Origin: Roseobacter sp. HKCCD6576-2
GTDB taxonomy: Bacteria; Pseudomonadota; Alphaproteobacteria; Rhodobacterales; Rhodobacteraceae
Direction: 5' to 3'
NCBI RefSeq assembly: GCF_013179285.1
Contig: NZ_WVNW01000006.1
Location: 1 to 64,000 of the forward strand
Length of the DNA stretch: 64,000 nucleotides
How positions within the stretch are numbered: the stretch's first letter is position 1; each line of letters opens with the position of its first letter. The notes below the pieces were generated by a model. It saw only the letters and a list, made by a program, of their open reading frames with translations, was not told the DNA's origin and ran no database searches. Shown here one piece after another: positions 16,813-24,490 of the stretch. The position numbers and the translations under genes are program-made.

Positions 16813-17915
16813 GCCGCCAGCCCCGATCTGGACACCAACCATGCGGCGGCCACAGCGTCCTGCACCGCCATCAGGCCCGCCCGGCGGTGGGTATCGTTGA
16901 AGTCCTTCTTGCTGCCCGATGGCTCAGGCGGCATCGCGATCCAGAGTTCGCAGCCGCGCCTGGCATGGTGGACCACGGAGCGCCAGAAGGCCCGGCCGGC
17001 CTTACTGTCCGGCGCATCCTGGTCCGGGGCCAGGACGATGGGCCGATCTGTGGGGAGAGGGGCCCGACTGAAGAAGGACGCGCCAAAGAGGGCCCAGGTT
17101 TCGACCCCGGTTGCGAGCCATAAGGACAGTGCCGTTTCTGGCCCTTCAGCTGCGATCAGACGATTGCTGTCTACACGGGCCGGAAAGCGGGCCGGATATC
17201 CGGCAAGAGAGCCAAAGGACGGCTTTGCGACTTCGCACCGGGCGCGCGTTCCATCGGAATTGATCAGGATGCGCTGGCCGCCCTGAATGCGCCCGGCGTC
17301 GTCTGTTCCCCAGACCACAAGTGCGGCGTGCTCGGGATGCCTGACATACAGCCTTGGCACGGGGGGTGCAAAAGACAGGCCCTCAGCGGGCCATGCCGTG
17401 ATGCCACGGGAGGTGAGGTAGGTTTCTGCCGGTGTCGTATCGATCGGGCGCGACGCGCTGCGGAGCGCGGCCACAAGCATCTTGCGATAGGCTTGCCTCC
17501 GGGCTTCCTGGTCCGCCTCCCGCTTGGAGCTCGCATCGTAGGCGCCACTATGGGGAACGGGCGTATCCGCAACCGATGCAACGCGGGCGGCCGCCTCCAC
17601 GACCTTTGGGAAGTCCTGGCGCGCAGAGTGCAGGCCACAGAATAGAATGGCCACGAGATCGAAGAGATCACCACCTTGATCCGCCGAATGGTCGAACCAC
17701 AGACCCCGCTCCTTGCCCTTCATGGTCATCGCAATGGCTGCGTCCTCCTTGGCCCGCCAGACTGTCCCGCTGCGGCGTTCCGGGGGGCCGAAAGCTTTCT
17801 CGAACAGATCCTCAGCGCGCTTTGCGAGTTCGGGCCGAACCGTGTCGGCCGAAATCGACCGAGACCGCCGGGGGGGATACGGCCTCCCGCGCTTTCTGAG
17901 GTTAATCGACGGCAT
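16809..17915 (-). CDS. Toprim-domain DNA primase-like protein
   Basis: The 368-residue protein has an N-terminal DNA-primase-associated region (RAKEDAAIAMTMKGKERGLW, HSADQGGDLFDLVAILF). A Toprim fold follows with the conserved Glu in LIAAEGPETALSLW and the Asp pair in IVLAPDQDAPDSKAGRAF. Such proteins accompany plasmid and ICE transfer genes and probably prime the transferred strand. I chose the ATG at 17915 because the long upstream extension would lie antisense to the lysozyme gene. It overlaps that gene's 3' end by 14 bases and traB by 4. Confidence 0.85.
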   Translation of the reverse strand: MPSINLRKRGRPYPPRRSRSISADTVRPELAKRAEDLFEKAFGPPERRSGTVWRAKEDAAIAMTMKGKERGLWFDHSADQGGDLFDLVAILFCGLHSARQDFPKVVEAAARVASVADTPVPHSGAYDASSKREADQEARRQAYRKMLVAALRSASRPIDTTPAETYLTSRGITAWPAEGLSFAPPVPRLYVRHPEHAALVVWGTDDAGRIQGGQRILINSDGTRARCEVAKPSFGSLAGYPARFPARVDSNRLIAAEGPETALSLWLATGVETWALFGASFFSRAPLPTDRPIVLAPDQDAPDSKAGRAFWRSVVHHARRGCELWIAMPPEPSGSKKDFNDTHRRAGLMAVQDAVAAAWLVSRSGLAA

Positions 17916-18675
17916 AAGGATCAAAGCCCCATTCATGAACGGAGGGTGTGAGGCTGTTGGCTTGCGCCGCCCCGCGCATCGCCGCTCGGACATCCTGGCG
18001 GTTAAGACGGATGGCGCCGAAGGCCAGCACTTCGGAATCCGGCACAGGCGCCTGCGCGACCGCGGCGCGGACCGGTGGAAGCACGACAGGCCCTCCGGCA
18101 ATCACCGCCAGCACAGCTTCAGGAGATGTGAGTGCGCGGTTGCCTGCAGTCCCGCGATAGACCGATCGACCACGATTGGGCCCGGTCAGAAGGGGCAGGG
18201 CGGCCCAGATGCCCGCCAGACAGTTTCCGAACCGGACGTGTTGCGCCGGGGGGCCGGGATCACCGCATTCGGCAATCAGGAGCCGCGCCAGACGATCCTG
18301 CATGGCCGGGTCAAAGCGCGCGGAGACATCGAGATTGTGTCGCTCGATCAGGCCGGTCAGGGTGCCATAGATGATCTGGTACCCGCCAGCGGCGGTGGAG
18401 ATCGCGCCTGCGCGGCGCACGTGTTGCTGCCAGGCCACCACCTCGGCCAATGTCATTTGCGTCAATGGGTGCGGTGGCGGGATCGGAATGCGCCGCTCGT
18501 AGTCATCATAGCCGCGTGGAGCTTCATGCGCCCGAATGAAGGTCAGGAGATCCGTCGTGACGCCAGGCGTGGCCTGTGCGCCACCAAGGCCAAGACAAAG
18601 TGCAAGGGCTGTCACGCTTGCAAAAATGTGGATCCCGTTCATGCGCACCCGAAATGTCTGACCCGTTGATCGCAT
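17902..18675 (-). CDS. Secreted lysozyme-like muramidase of the conjugation module
   Basis: The 257-residue protein has a signal peptide (hydrophobic HIFASVTALALCLGLGG) and a lysozyme-like domain. The catalytic-type Glu is in RAHEAPRGYDDYE, and the glycan-binding STAAGGYQIIYGTL follows, as in phage-lambda-type endolysins. It would cut peptidoglycan so that the secretion channel can be assembled, the VirB1 role. The ATG at 18675 follows AGAGGTCAAG. The domain is clearly paralogous to the N-terminal part of the adjacent fusion protein. The C-terminal 60 residues are not part of the domain and have no motif I recognise. Confidence 0.8.
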   Translation of the reverse strand: MRSTGQTFRVRMNGIHIFASVTALALCLGLGGAQATPGVTTDLLTFIRAHEAPRGYDDYERRIPIPPPHPLTQMTLAEVVAWQQHVRRAGAISTAAGGYQIIYGTLTGLIERHNLDVSARFDPAMQDRLARLLIAECGDPGPPAQHVRFGNCLAGIWAALPLLTGPNRGRSVYRGTAGNRALTSPEAVLAVIAGGPVVLPPVRAAVAQAPVPDSEVLAFGAIRLNRQDVRAAMRGAAQANSLTPSVHEWGFDPYAVD

Positions 18676-18684
18676 CTTGACCTC

Positions 18685-20013
18685 TTATTCTTGTGTGACG
18701 ATCTGCATGGCGGTGCGCGGCAACATCCAGAGCAGGACAACCATCACCACATCGAGCAAGACCATCCCCATGGCCGCGGCCGGCGGAAACAGCTCGGCCC
18801 GCATCATCCAGGCGAGATCGATAAAGACGCCAATGACGAGCAGGACAGCCATGATGGCGAAGCCAGACGCCACCAGGGACCGGAGGTATCGACCGGAAAT
18901 GCCGGTGGTCTCACGGAGCCCCCCAAACGCGATGCTGAGCAAGCCGGCGGCTCCGATCAGGAGCAGCCGAAAGCTCCAGTAGACGATGGCGGCAATCTGC
19001 AGGGCCAGCATGAGTTGAATGAACAGCGCGGTGACCTGAACCTGTGCCTGGATCAGGAACGGATAGGAGGCGAGGCCTTCAAAGAGCGAGTAGACCAGCG
19101 CCATGCGGGCGGCCGCAAAATCCGACAGGGCGAACGATCCTCCGTCCGACTGCACAAGGGACCGCGCCACGCCGTCGATCATGTCGACAAGGGCCAGAGG
19201 CTCCATGAGAACGATCATGCACAGCAGCACCACACCGAAGCGGAACACGAGACTCGAAAACCCACCCGGCAGGGAGCGTGATCCAATGGCCCACTGGCCG
19301 CCGCGCAAAACAAGATCGACCAGGAACAGCGTGAGCAGCATGCCGGAGGCGGCCGCGGCGACAGGTATAAACAGGGTCATGGCGGTTTCGACCATCTGAT
19401 CGAGCAACCGATCCCATTCAAATCCGATGCGGACCCCGCGCCGGATCGTGTCGGCCTCCTGTTGAACGTCAGCAACAGCGATGTCGCAGGAGAGGACACC
19501 CATATAGGTGTCGGCGCTGACGAGCGAATGATTGCCCGCGAACCCCTCATAGACCGATGCGCCTGCACCGGGCCCGCTGACACGCGGCAGGGCGGCCCAG
19601 ACCCGCGCGATGCGATTGGCGGTCTCAGGGGACGCATCGCCGTCGCGATAGCCGGTCTCGCGAAGCAGATGCCGTCCGAGACGATCCTGGGTGGCCGCAT
19701 CGAAGGTGTCCGATCGCGAGACGATGCCCTGATCGACTAGACCTTGAAGCGTGCCCCGAATGATCTGGTACTGGCCAGCCGCCGATGACACGGAGCCTGC
19801 GCGCACGGTGCTGCGTTGCCAGTCCAACACCTCACCTACTGACATCGTTGTGATGGGCCGTGGGGGGTGCGTGCGGACCCCATAATAGACCGTGTCGTAG
19901 CCGCCCGGCGCTTCCAGAGAGCCGATGAGCTGCAGCAGGGTGTCTTCATTGCAAGCCCGCGCCGAGAGGGCGGCAAAAACCGACAGGAGGAACGCCAAGC
20001 TGATCGATTTCAA
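18685..20013 (-). CDS. Lysozyme-VirB6/TrbL fusion protein
   Basis: The 442-residue product joins two secretion functions. After a signal sequence (ISLAFLLSVFAALSARA), about residues 20-180 form a lysozyme-like domain (SLEAPGGYDTVYYG, SVSSAAGQYQIIRGTL). About residues 205-442 form a polytopic VirB6/TrbL domain with at least six hydrophobic stretches (TLFLVDLVLRGGQWAIG, LLLIGAAGLLSIAFGGLRET, LVASGFAIMAVLLVIGVFI). I find no in-frame ATG; the best start is TTG at 20011-20013, just before the signal peptide. The frame upstream of it is antisense to brnTA. A separate TrbL also exists in the operon, so this one may form part of the channel while opening the wall around it. Confidence 0.75.
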   Translation of the reverse strand: MKSISLAFLLSVFAALSARACNEDTLLQLIGSLEAPGGYDTVYYGVRTHPPRPITTMSVGEVLDWQRSTVRAGSVSSAAGQYQIIRGTLQGLVDQGIVSRSDTFDAATQDRLGRHLLRETGYRDGDASPETANRIARVWAALPRVSGPGAGASVYEGFAGNHSLVSADTYMGVLSCDIAVADVQQEADTIRRGVRIGFEWDRLLDQMVETAMTLFIPVAAAASGMLLTLFLVDLVLRGGQWAIGSRSLPGGFSSLVFRFGVVLLCMIVLMEPLALVDMIDGVARSLVQSDGGSFALSDFAAARMALVYSLFEGLASYPFLIQAQVQVTALFIQLMLALQIAAIVYWSFRLLLIGAAGLLSIAFGGLRETTGISGRYLRSLVASGFAIMAVLLVIGVFIDLAWMMRAELFPPAAAMGMVLLDVVMVVLLWMLPRTAMQIVTQE

Positions 20014-20094
20014 AACGGTGGAGAGGCTAATGCAGGGCCAGCGGTTCAATTTTACGTGTGTATATTTATTGATCCGGTTCTTAAGAGCGTCTAT

Positions 20095-20391
20095 ATGGAA
20101 TCTGTGAGGATTGAGTTCGACGAGGCGAAGCGGGTTGCCACCCTGAACGAGCGTGGCTTGGATTTCCTCGACGTCGCGCATCTGGACTGGACGACCGCAC
20201 TGACTGCCCAGGACGCTCGGAAGACCTATGGCGAGCTTCGGTTCGTCACGATCGGCCTGATAAATGCGCGTCTGTGTGTCGTTGCGTGGACGCAACGTGA
20301 GAGTGCGCTCAGGGTGATCAGCCTGCGCAAAGCCAACAAGAGAGAGATTGCGAGATATGACACATTCTGGACCCCCAAAGCCTCTGATTGA
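20095..20391 (+). CDS. brnT: BrnT-family ribonuclease toxin
   Basis: The 98-residue protein fits BrnT: IEFDEAKRVATLNERGLDF, a central LRFVTIGLINARLCVVAWTQR and a C-terminal ISLRKANKREIARYD. BrnT is a RelE-fold toxin that cuts RNA. It is encoded just before its antitoxin and overlaps it by 35 bases. The pair is on the plus strand inside an otherwise minus-strand operon, between virB10 and the lysozyme-VirB6 fusion. An AT-rich stretch at 20046-20095 probably contains its promoter. Confidence 0.9.
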   Translation: MESVRIEFDEAKRVATLNERGLDFLDVAHLDWTTALTAQDARKTYGELRFVTIGLINARLCVVAWTQRESALRVISLRKANKREIARYDTFWTPKASD

Positions 20392-20590
20392 TGCGGATGG
20401 AGAAGTCACCGAGTTGGGAGAGGCCTTTTTTTTAAGGGCCCGGCCTGGACGTCCGGCATTGCCGGTTGGGGAGAAGCGCGAACGCGTGAACCTGATGCTG
20501 GACCCGGAACTGCGCGCCGCGGCCAAGGCGCGGGGTCTCAATCTCAGCGAACGTGTCAATGCCCTTCTGAGAAAAGACTTGGGGCTGTAG
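20357..20590 (+). CDS. brnA: BrnA-family antitoxin
   Basis: The 77-residue protein carries a C-terminal ribbon-helix-helix region (RVNLMLDPELRAAAKARGLN then LSERVNALLRKDLGL) typical of BrnA. BrnA binds BrnT and represses the shared promoter. The ATG at 20357 was chosen over a TTG three codons upstream. The toxin-first order and overlapping frames are usual for this system. It may stabilise the island. Confidence 0.9.
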   Translation: MTHSGPPKPLIDADGEVTELGEAFFLRARPGRPALPVGEKRERVNLMLDPELRAAAKARGLNLSERVNALLRKDLGL

Positions 20591-20651
20591 GCTCTAAAGG
20601 GCGCAGGCTGCCGAAACCGGCGCGCAACCTGATGTTCTGAGACCGCTCCTA

Positions 20652-21791
20652 TCACCGCGCACGCCTCGGCTGTGCGGGCAGTTGCATGTCGCGTTCCACG
20701 GCGACGTTGAGCAATGTACCGGCATTAACGCGAAACCGCGTCCCGCGCGCCAGGAGGTCGCCAAGATGCTGATCGGTCACGCGGGAGGTGGCGCTGCCGG
20801 TGGCAGCGCGGGCCAGATAGGCCAGATCCCCATCGGGTTGCGGATCCGATCCGGTGATGATCTCGGTCGCGTTGCCGGCGAGATCGAAGAGCACCGAGGC
20901 GCCAAGCGCAGTCCAGAACCCGCTTGAGCGCCGCCCCTGAACCCCACTCATCGCATCGTCACCAATGGCGCCAAACCCCGTCACATCGAGGGGCGTCCCG
21001 TCAGCCAATCTGAGATCCGTCCAGGTTATGAAGAGACGTTGCTGGCCGGCAGCTGCATTGCTGCCGTAGGTCCCGACCAGTGTTGCCCCGCGCGGGATCA
21101 ACAGATGCCCGCCGGTGAGGCTGTCATAGACATCGCGATTGACCGTGGCGCGCACGAGGCCGGGCAGGCCCGAGTCTATCGGTGACATCAGCACCGCCGG
21201 GATCACCGCCCCCCGGGCCAGGAGATGTGTCGGCGGACCGCTTTGCGGTTGTTGAGTGGGTGCGGGTGCCTGTGTCGCATCGGAACCGGTCACGCTGTCC
21301 CCCGGTGGGGCGGCGAGTTGTGGGATGGTGCCGGTTGTCTCGGCCGCAGATCCTCCTTCGGGTGCTGCCGGAGCCGGGGCGGGATCTGAGCGTGCGACCA
21401 GCGCCGCGGGTTCCTCGACAGCCGGTGTGAGGGGCGAGTCTGCCGCCAACCTGGCGCGCTCCCCCAATCTCGCTTGCTCCGTCGTGGCTTGCTCCCGCAC
21501 AAGTTGCAACCTGCGCTCCGTCTCCGGGTCGATCGGCGGGGTGTTCGGGGTGGCCGAGGCGGCCGGGACCGGCGCGGGCGCGGGTAGAGGGGCGTTGTCG
21601 ATGCCAAGCGCATCGACGCGCCGCGTCAGATCCCCCGGTTCCAGATCGACCGGCGCAACCTGTCGGTCTCCCAGAAGCGGTGTGAGCGTGACACCGCCGA
21701 GGAGACCCAGAACCAGGGCGGCGGCCACAAGGAAGAGGGTGGGGCCCAAGCTCCGGCCGGTCAGCGGCCCGTTTGTGTTCGGGGCACTCAT
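20652..21791 (-). CDS. trbI: TrbI/VirB10 secretion-channel protein
   Basis: VirB10 spans both membranes and links the ATPases to the outer-membrane pore. The 379-residue product has one N-terminal membrane helix (about residues 17-37), a long Pro/Ala-rich periplasmic linker (to about 190), and the conserved C-terminal barrel domain with LLARGAVIPAVLMSPIDSGL, LLIPRGATLVGTY and TRFRVNAGTLLNVAVERDM. It is joined by ATGA to the VirB8 gene upstream. Its 3' end is followed by brnTA on the other strand. Confidence 0.95.
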   Translation of the reverse strand: MSAPNTNGPLTGRSLGPTLFLVAAALVLGLLGGVTLTPLLGDRQVAPVDLEPGDLTRRVDALGIDNAPLPAPAPVPAASATPNTPPIDPETERRLQLVREQATTEQARLGERARLAADSPLTPAVEEPAALVARSDPAPAPAAPEGGSAAETTGTIPQLAAPPGDSVTGSDATQAPAPTQQPQSGPPTHLLARGAVIPAVLMSPIDSGLPGLVRATVNRDVYDSLTGGHLLIPRGATLVGTYGSNAAAGQQRLFITWTDLRLADGTPLDVTGFGAIGDDAMSGVQGRRSSGFWTALGASVLFDLAGNATEIITGSDPQPDGDLAYLARAATGSATSRVTDQHLGDLLARGTRFRVNAGTLLNVAVERDMQLPAQPRRAR

Positions 21792-22465
21792 GACAGTCTC
21801 ACGAGATCGAAGTCTTCGATGATCATGCCAAGCGGGTTTTCCAGCAGAAGACGATCATCACGAACCGTGCGTTGTCCAAGCACGAAGGTGGCCTGATAGC
21901 GCTGTATCGGTTCACTTTGTCCTGACGAACGATCGCGCCGTGTCTCGGTCCATTCGACCAGCCAGCTGCGCCCCCCGACCAGGACCACCGAGGCCACGAC
22001 GATGTCGACGGAATAGGTCTCCGCCGTCCGAAACGGTGAGGTTGCCGGATCCCGCGCCCATTCGATGATCTTGCGGTCAGCGGCCGAGTTCTGTTCCAGG
22101 AAGTACTGGATGCTGCGCAGCCGGCCTTCCATCACTGATCTGTCGGTGGAGACAGAGCGCCAATCCCGCACGAAGGAGGACAAGGTGTATCGGATCACCG
22201 GGTCTGGCCAGTCACGGATCTGGCGAGGCGACAAGACCGGTTGTGGGCGCCCGAGGGTATCGACGGCCACGATATAGGGCACGTATTCGGAGCGGACCGC
22301 CGCCCAGATGCCGAACGCGATCGTGACGCTTGCCAGGGCAAGACTGCCAAACGCGATGCGGCGCCAGTTGTCGCGTTCCTGCGCCAGCGATCCGTGCTGG
22401 CGTTCCCAGGCCCGTCGCGCCCGCTCCTCGGGGCGCACGGGGACGGTATCAACCTGATCACTCAT
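21788..22465 (-). CDS. trbF: TrbF/VirB8 inner-membrane protein
   Basis: The 225-residue bitopic protein has a short cytoplasmic N terminus, a membrane helix at about 40-60 (IAFGSLALASVTIAFGIWA) and a periplasmic NTF2-like domain ending in LLLENPLGMIIEDFDLVRL. VirB8 nucleates channel assembly through contacts with VirB9 and VirB10. The ATG at 22465 overlaps the trbL stop by 4 bases, which decides against the longer frame. Confidence 0.92.
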   Translation of the reverse strand: MSDQVDTVPVRPEERARRAWERQHGSLAQERDNWRRIAFGSLALASVTIAFGIWAAVRSEYVPYIVAVDTLGRPQPVLSPRQIRDWPDPVIRYTLSSFVRDWRSVSTDRSVMEGRLRSIQYFLEQNSAADRKIIEWARDPATSPFRTAETYSVDIVVASVVLVGGRSWLVEWTETRRDRSSGQSEPIQRYQATFVLGQRTVRDDRLLLENPLGMIIEDFDLVRLS

Positions 22466-23592
22466 TCCTGGTTCCCCCTTGGACCGGATCGCATGCGCTC
22501 CATGACCGCGCTCCCGATCTGTCCGCGATTCGCGATGGTTCCCCAATCAAGAGAGGTTTGACCGGCACCTCGGGCCATCGAGCTGGCCATGCTCATCGCG
22601 CCGGAACCCTTGGCCGCGAGCGCGCCGGCTGCCCCGCCGACCAGAGCGCCGCCCGTGGCCGCAACACCTGTCGTGGCGGTGGTTGTTGCCGTGCTTCCGA
22701 CCTTGGCGCCAATGGCCTCGGACGCGCTGGAGCCACCGGCCGCTCCGGCGATCAGGCGCTCAAGCGTGGAGGGCAAGGTCAGGACCAGGATGACACTGAC
22801 GATCTGCAGGAGAAGAACCGCCATGACGCTCTCGGGCCCCGTGCCATCGGCCCGCGCCAGGGTCAGGGTGATCTCCTGCGTGGCATTGATGATGATCAGG
22901 AGACCCATCAGGCGGAAGCCTTTGCCGACCAGCATCAGGACATAGGAGGTGGCGATCTGCCGGGTCTCTGACAGTCCGGCAAAGCCGAGCGTGATGATGC
23001 CCGCAAGGCCAACAAGGTAGAGTTCCGCATAGATCACCACGACCATGGCGACCTGTATGGCGAGCACGATGATCGCGACGACGGCCGCGATCAAATAGAA
23101 ATAGGTCGACGGTTGCCGGAACCGCATCTCGCCGAGCCATGAGGTTGCCCGCGAAAACCCGTCGCGGACCAGATCGGAGGGTGTGATCACGGAGCTTCCA
23201 TCGACGCTGCCAGCAATGTCCACGGCCGTCGCGGCGAGCCAGTCAACGATTTCCGGAACGATGGTTGCGAAAAGCCAGACGAGGGAGACGATGCCGATCG
23301 TATAGACCATCGGCTGTGCAAACTCATCGAGGCCCTGGCCCTGGATTGCCCATTTGCCACCGCGCCAGACAAACTCGATCAGCAAAAACCCCAACAGGAT
23401 CTGTTGCGCGCGCTGGCCAAGTGTGTCGCCAATGCGGTCAAGGGTGTTGGCCATGTTCTCGATGGCATTGTCGAGGGCGCCGCCCGCACCGGAAGGTTGT
23501 GCGAATGCGGGATCGGCAAGGGCCACAAGCAGACCCACCGCGGTGGCGGTAATCCCGAACCGGATCAACAGGGGGTGTGCAAGAGCCCGCAT
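22462..23592 (-). CDS. trbL: TrbL/VirB6 polytopic channel protein
   Basis: The 376-residue protein has a signal-like N terminus (LVALADPAFAQ), an amphipathic segment with LGQRAQQILLGFLLIEFVWR, five or more membrane helices between about 60 and 285, and a C-terminal tail rich in Ala, Gly and Thr. This is the plan of TrbL, the inner-membrane part of the translocation channel. The start at 23592 lies one base after the trbJ stop. It is the second VirB6-like protein in the operon, after the lysozyme fusion. Confidence 0.92.
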   Translation of the reverse strand: MRALAHPLLIRFGITATAVGLLVALADPAFAQPSGAGGALDNAIENMANTLDRIGDTLGQRAQQILLGFLLIEFVWRGGKWAIQGQGLDEFAQPMVYTIGIVSLVWLFATIVPEIVDWLAATAVDIAGSVDGSSVITPSDLVRDGFSRATSWLGEMRFRQPSTYFYLIAAVVAIIVLAIQVAMVVVIYAELYLVGLAGIITLGFAGLSETRQIATSYVLMLVGKGFRLMGLLIIINATQEITLTLARADGTGPESVMAVLLLQIVSVILVLTLPSTLERLIAGAAGGSSASEAIGAKVGSTATTTATTGVAATGGALVGGAAGALAAKGSGAMSMASSMARGAGQTSLDWGTIANRGQIGSAVMERMRSGPRGNQE

Positions 23593-23593
23593 C

Positions 23594-24490
23594 TCAGTTT
23601 CCGATCCCGAAGATCTCGTTGAGGGAGCGGCCGCCGCCCGCGTCGCGGAGAGACTCGAGGGTCTCATGCACCTCCCGCTCCTGCAGGCGCTCCGCGGCCT
23701 CCTGCCGGTCGAGATCCCCAAGAACGCGGCTCCAGGCAATTGCGGTCTGTTCCGCTTGCGTGGCTGTCAGGGTGCGCAGATCGTTCAGTTGGCGTGCCAT
23801 GGACGCTGCCATGAGATTGGCGCCCTGCAGAACCTGCATTTGTCCGACCTCGCTGCCGAAGCGCGATTGCACCGCATCGATCAGGTTGGCTTCATTCTCC
23901 ACGGCGTCGAGGGAGAATTGGGATTGCCGCAGGTTGGTTTCCAGGGCGGCATTCCAGCGGTTGTTCCAGTCCGTATAGCTCGTGGCGATATCGATCCGAT
24001 CAAGCCCGCGGCGTTCGAAATGCGGATCGGTGATCAGATCCGAGCGCAGGAACTCATCGAGCTGGACCCCCGATTGCACGAGACCGCCAACCTCATCCCC
24101 GATCTCGCGCAGCCGCAGGATGGGGCTGAGCACGTCTCCGAGCATCTGCTCGGGCAGTTGCTCAATGTTCCGGCGCATGAGCCGATACGAGTCGATCTGC
24201 GTGTGGAGTTGCTGCGCCTCGGTGGCGAGGCTTTCGACTTCGGTGGCGAGGCTCCGGCTTTCGAGCCTGGCGATCGAGGCAAGTTCCAGGTAGTTCAGTA
24301 TTTGCGTCCATTCGGTCGCCACACCCGTTCCACCTGCGCCAGCATGGGCTGCGCCTCCGGATCCCATGAGATCGGGAGCCAGAAAGCAGGTCGAAAGCGC
24401 CAGCGCGAAAAGCACCCGACCGTGAGGGTGTTGCGCTTCTTTACTCGGCCGCGCTCGCCCTGCGCAGATCGATATTGCCGTCCGTGTCAT
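23594..24490 (-). CDS. trbJ: TrbJ/VirB5-like secreted pilus component
   Basis: The product is a mostly helical periplasmic protein (AAHAGAGG, then WTQILNYLELASIARLESRS and long heptad-like segments to NEIFGIGN), as in TrbJ, a minor pilus-tip or channel component. The ATG at 24490 gives 298 residues but overlaps virB4 by 50 bases. A GTG at 24415 would remove the overlap and leave the hydrophobic signal LFALALSTCFLAPDLMG close to the N terminus, so the start is uncertain. Confidence 0.85.
   Translation of the reverse strand: MTRTAISICAGRARPSKEAQHPHGRVLFALALSTCFLAPDLMGSGGAAHAGAGGTGVATEWTQILNYLELASIARLESRSLATEVESLATEAQQLHTQIDSYRLMRRNIEQLPEQMLGDVLSPILRLREIGDEVGGLVQSGVQLDEFLRSDLITDPHFERRGLDRIDIATSYTDWNNRWNAALETNLRQSQFSLDAVENEANLIDAVQSRFGSEVGQMQVLQGANLMAASMARQLNDLRTLTATQAEQTAIAWSRVLGDLDRQEAAERLQEREVHETLESLRDAGGGRSLNEIFGIGN

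Noticed and set aside
13250-17286. Long plus-strand ORFs over the traG, traB and primase genes
   Set aside because: They are antisense shadows of strong minus-strand genes with recognised domains, and they have Arg/Pro/His-rich, non-coding-like composition.
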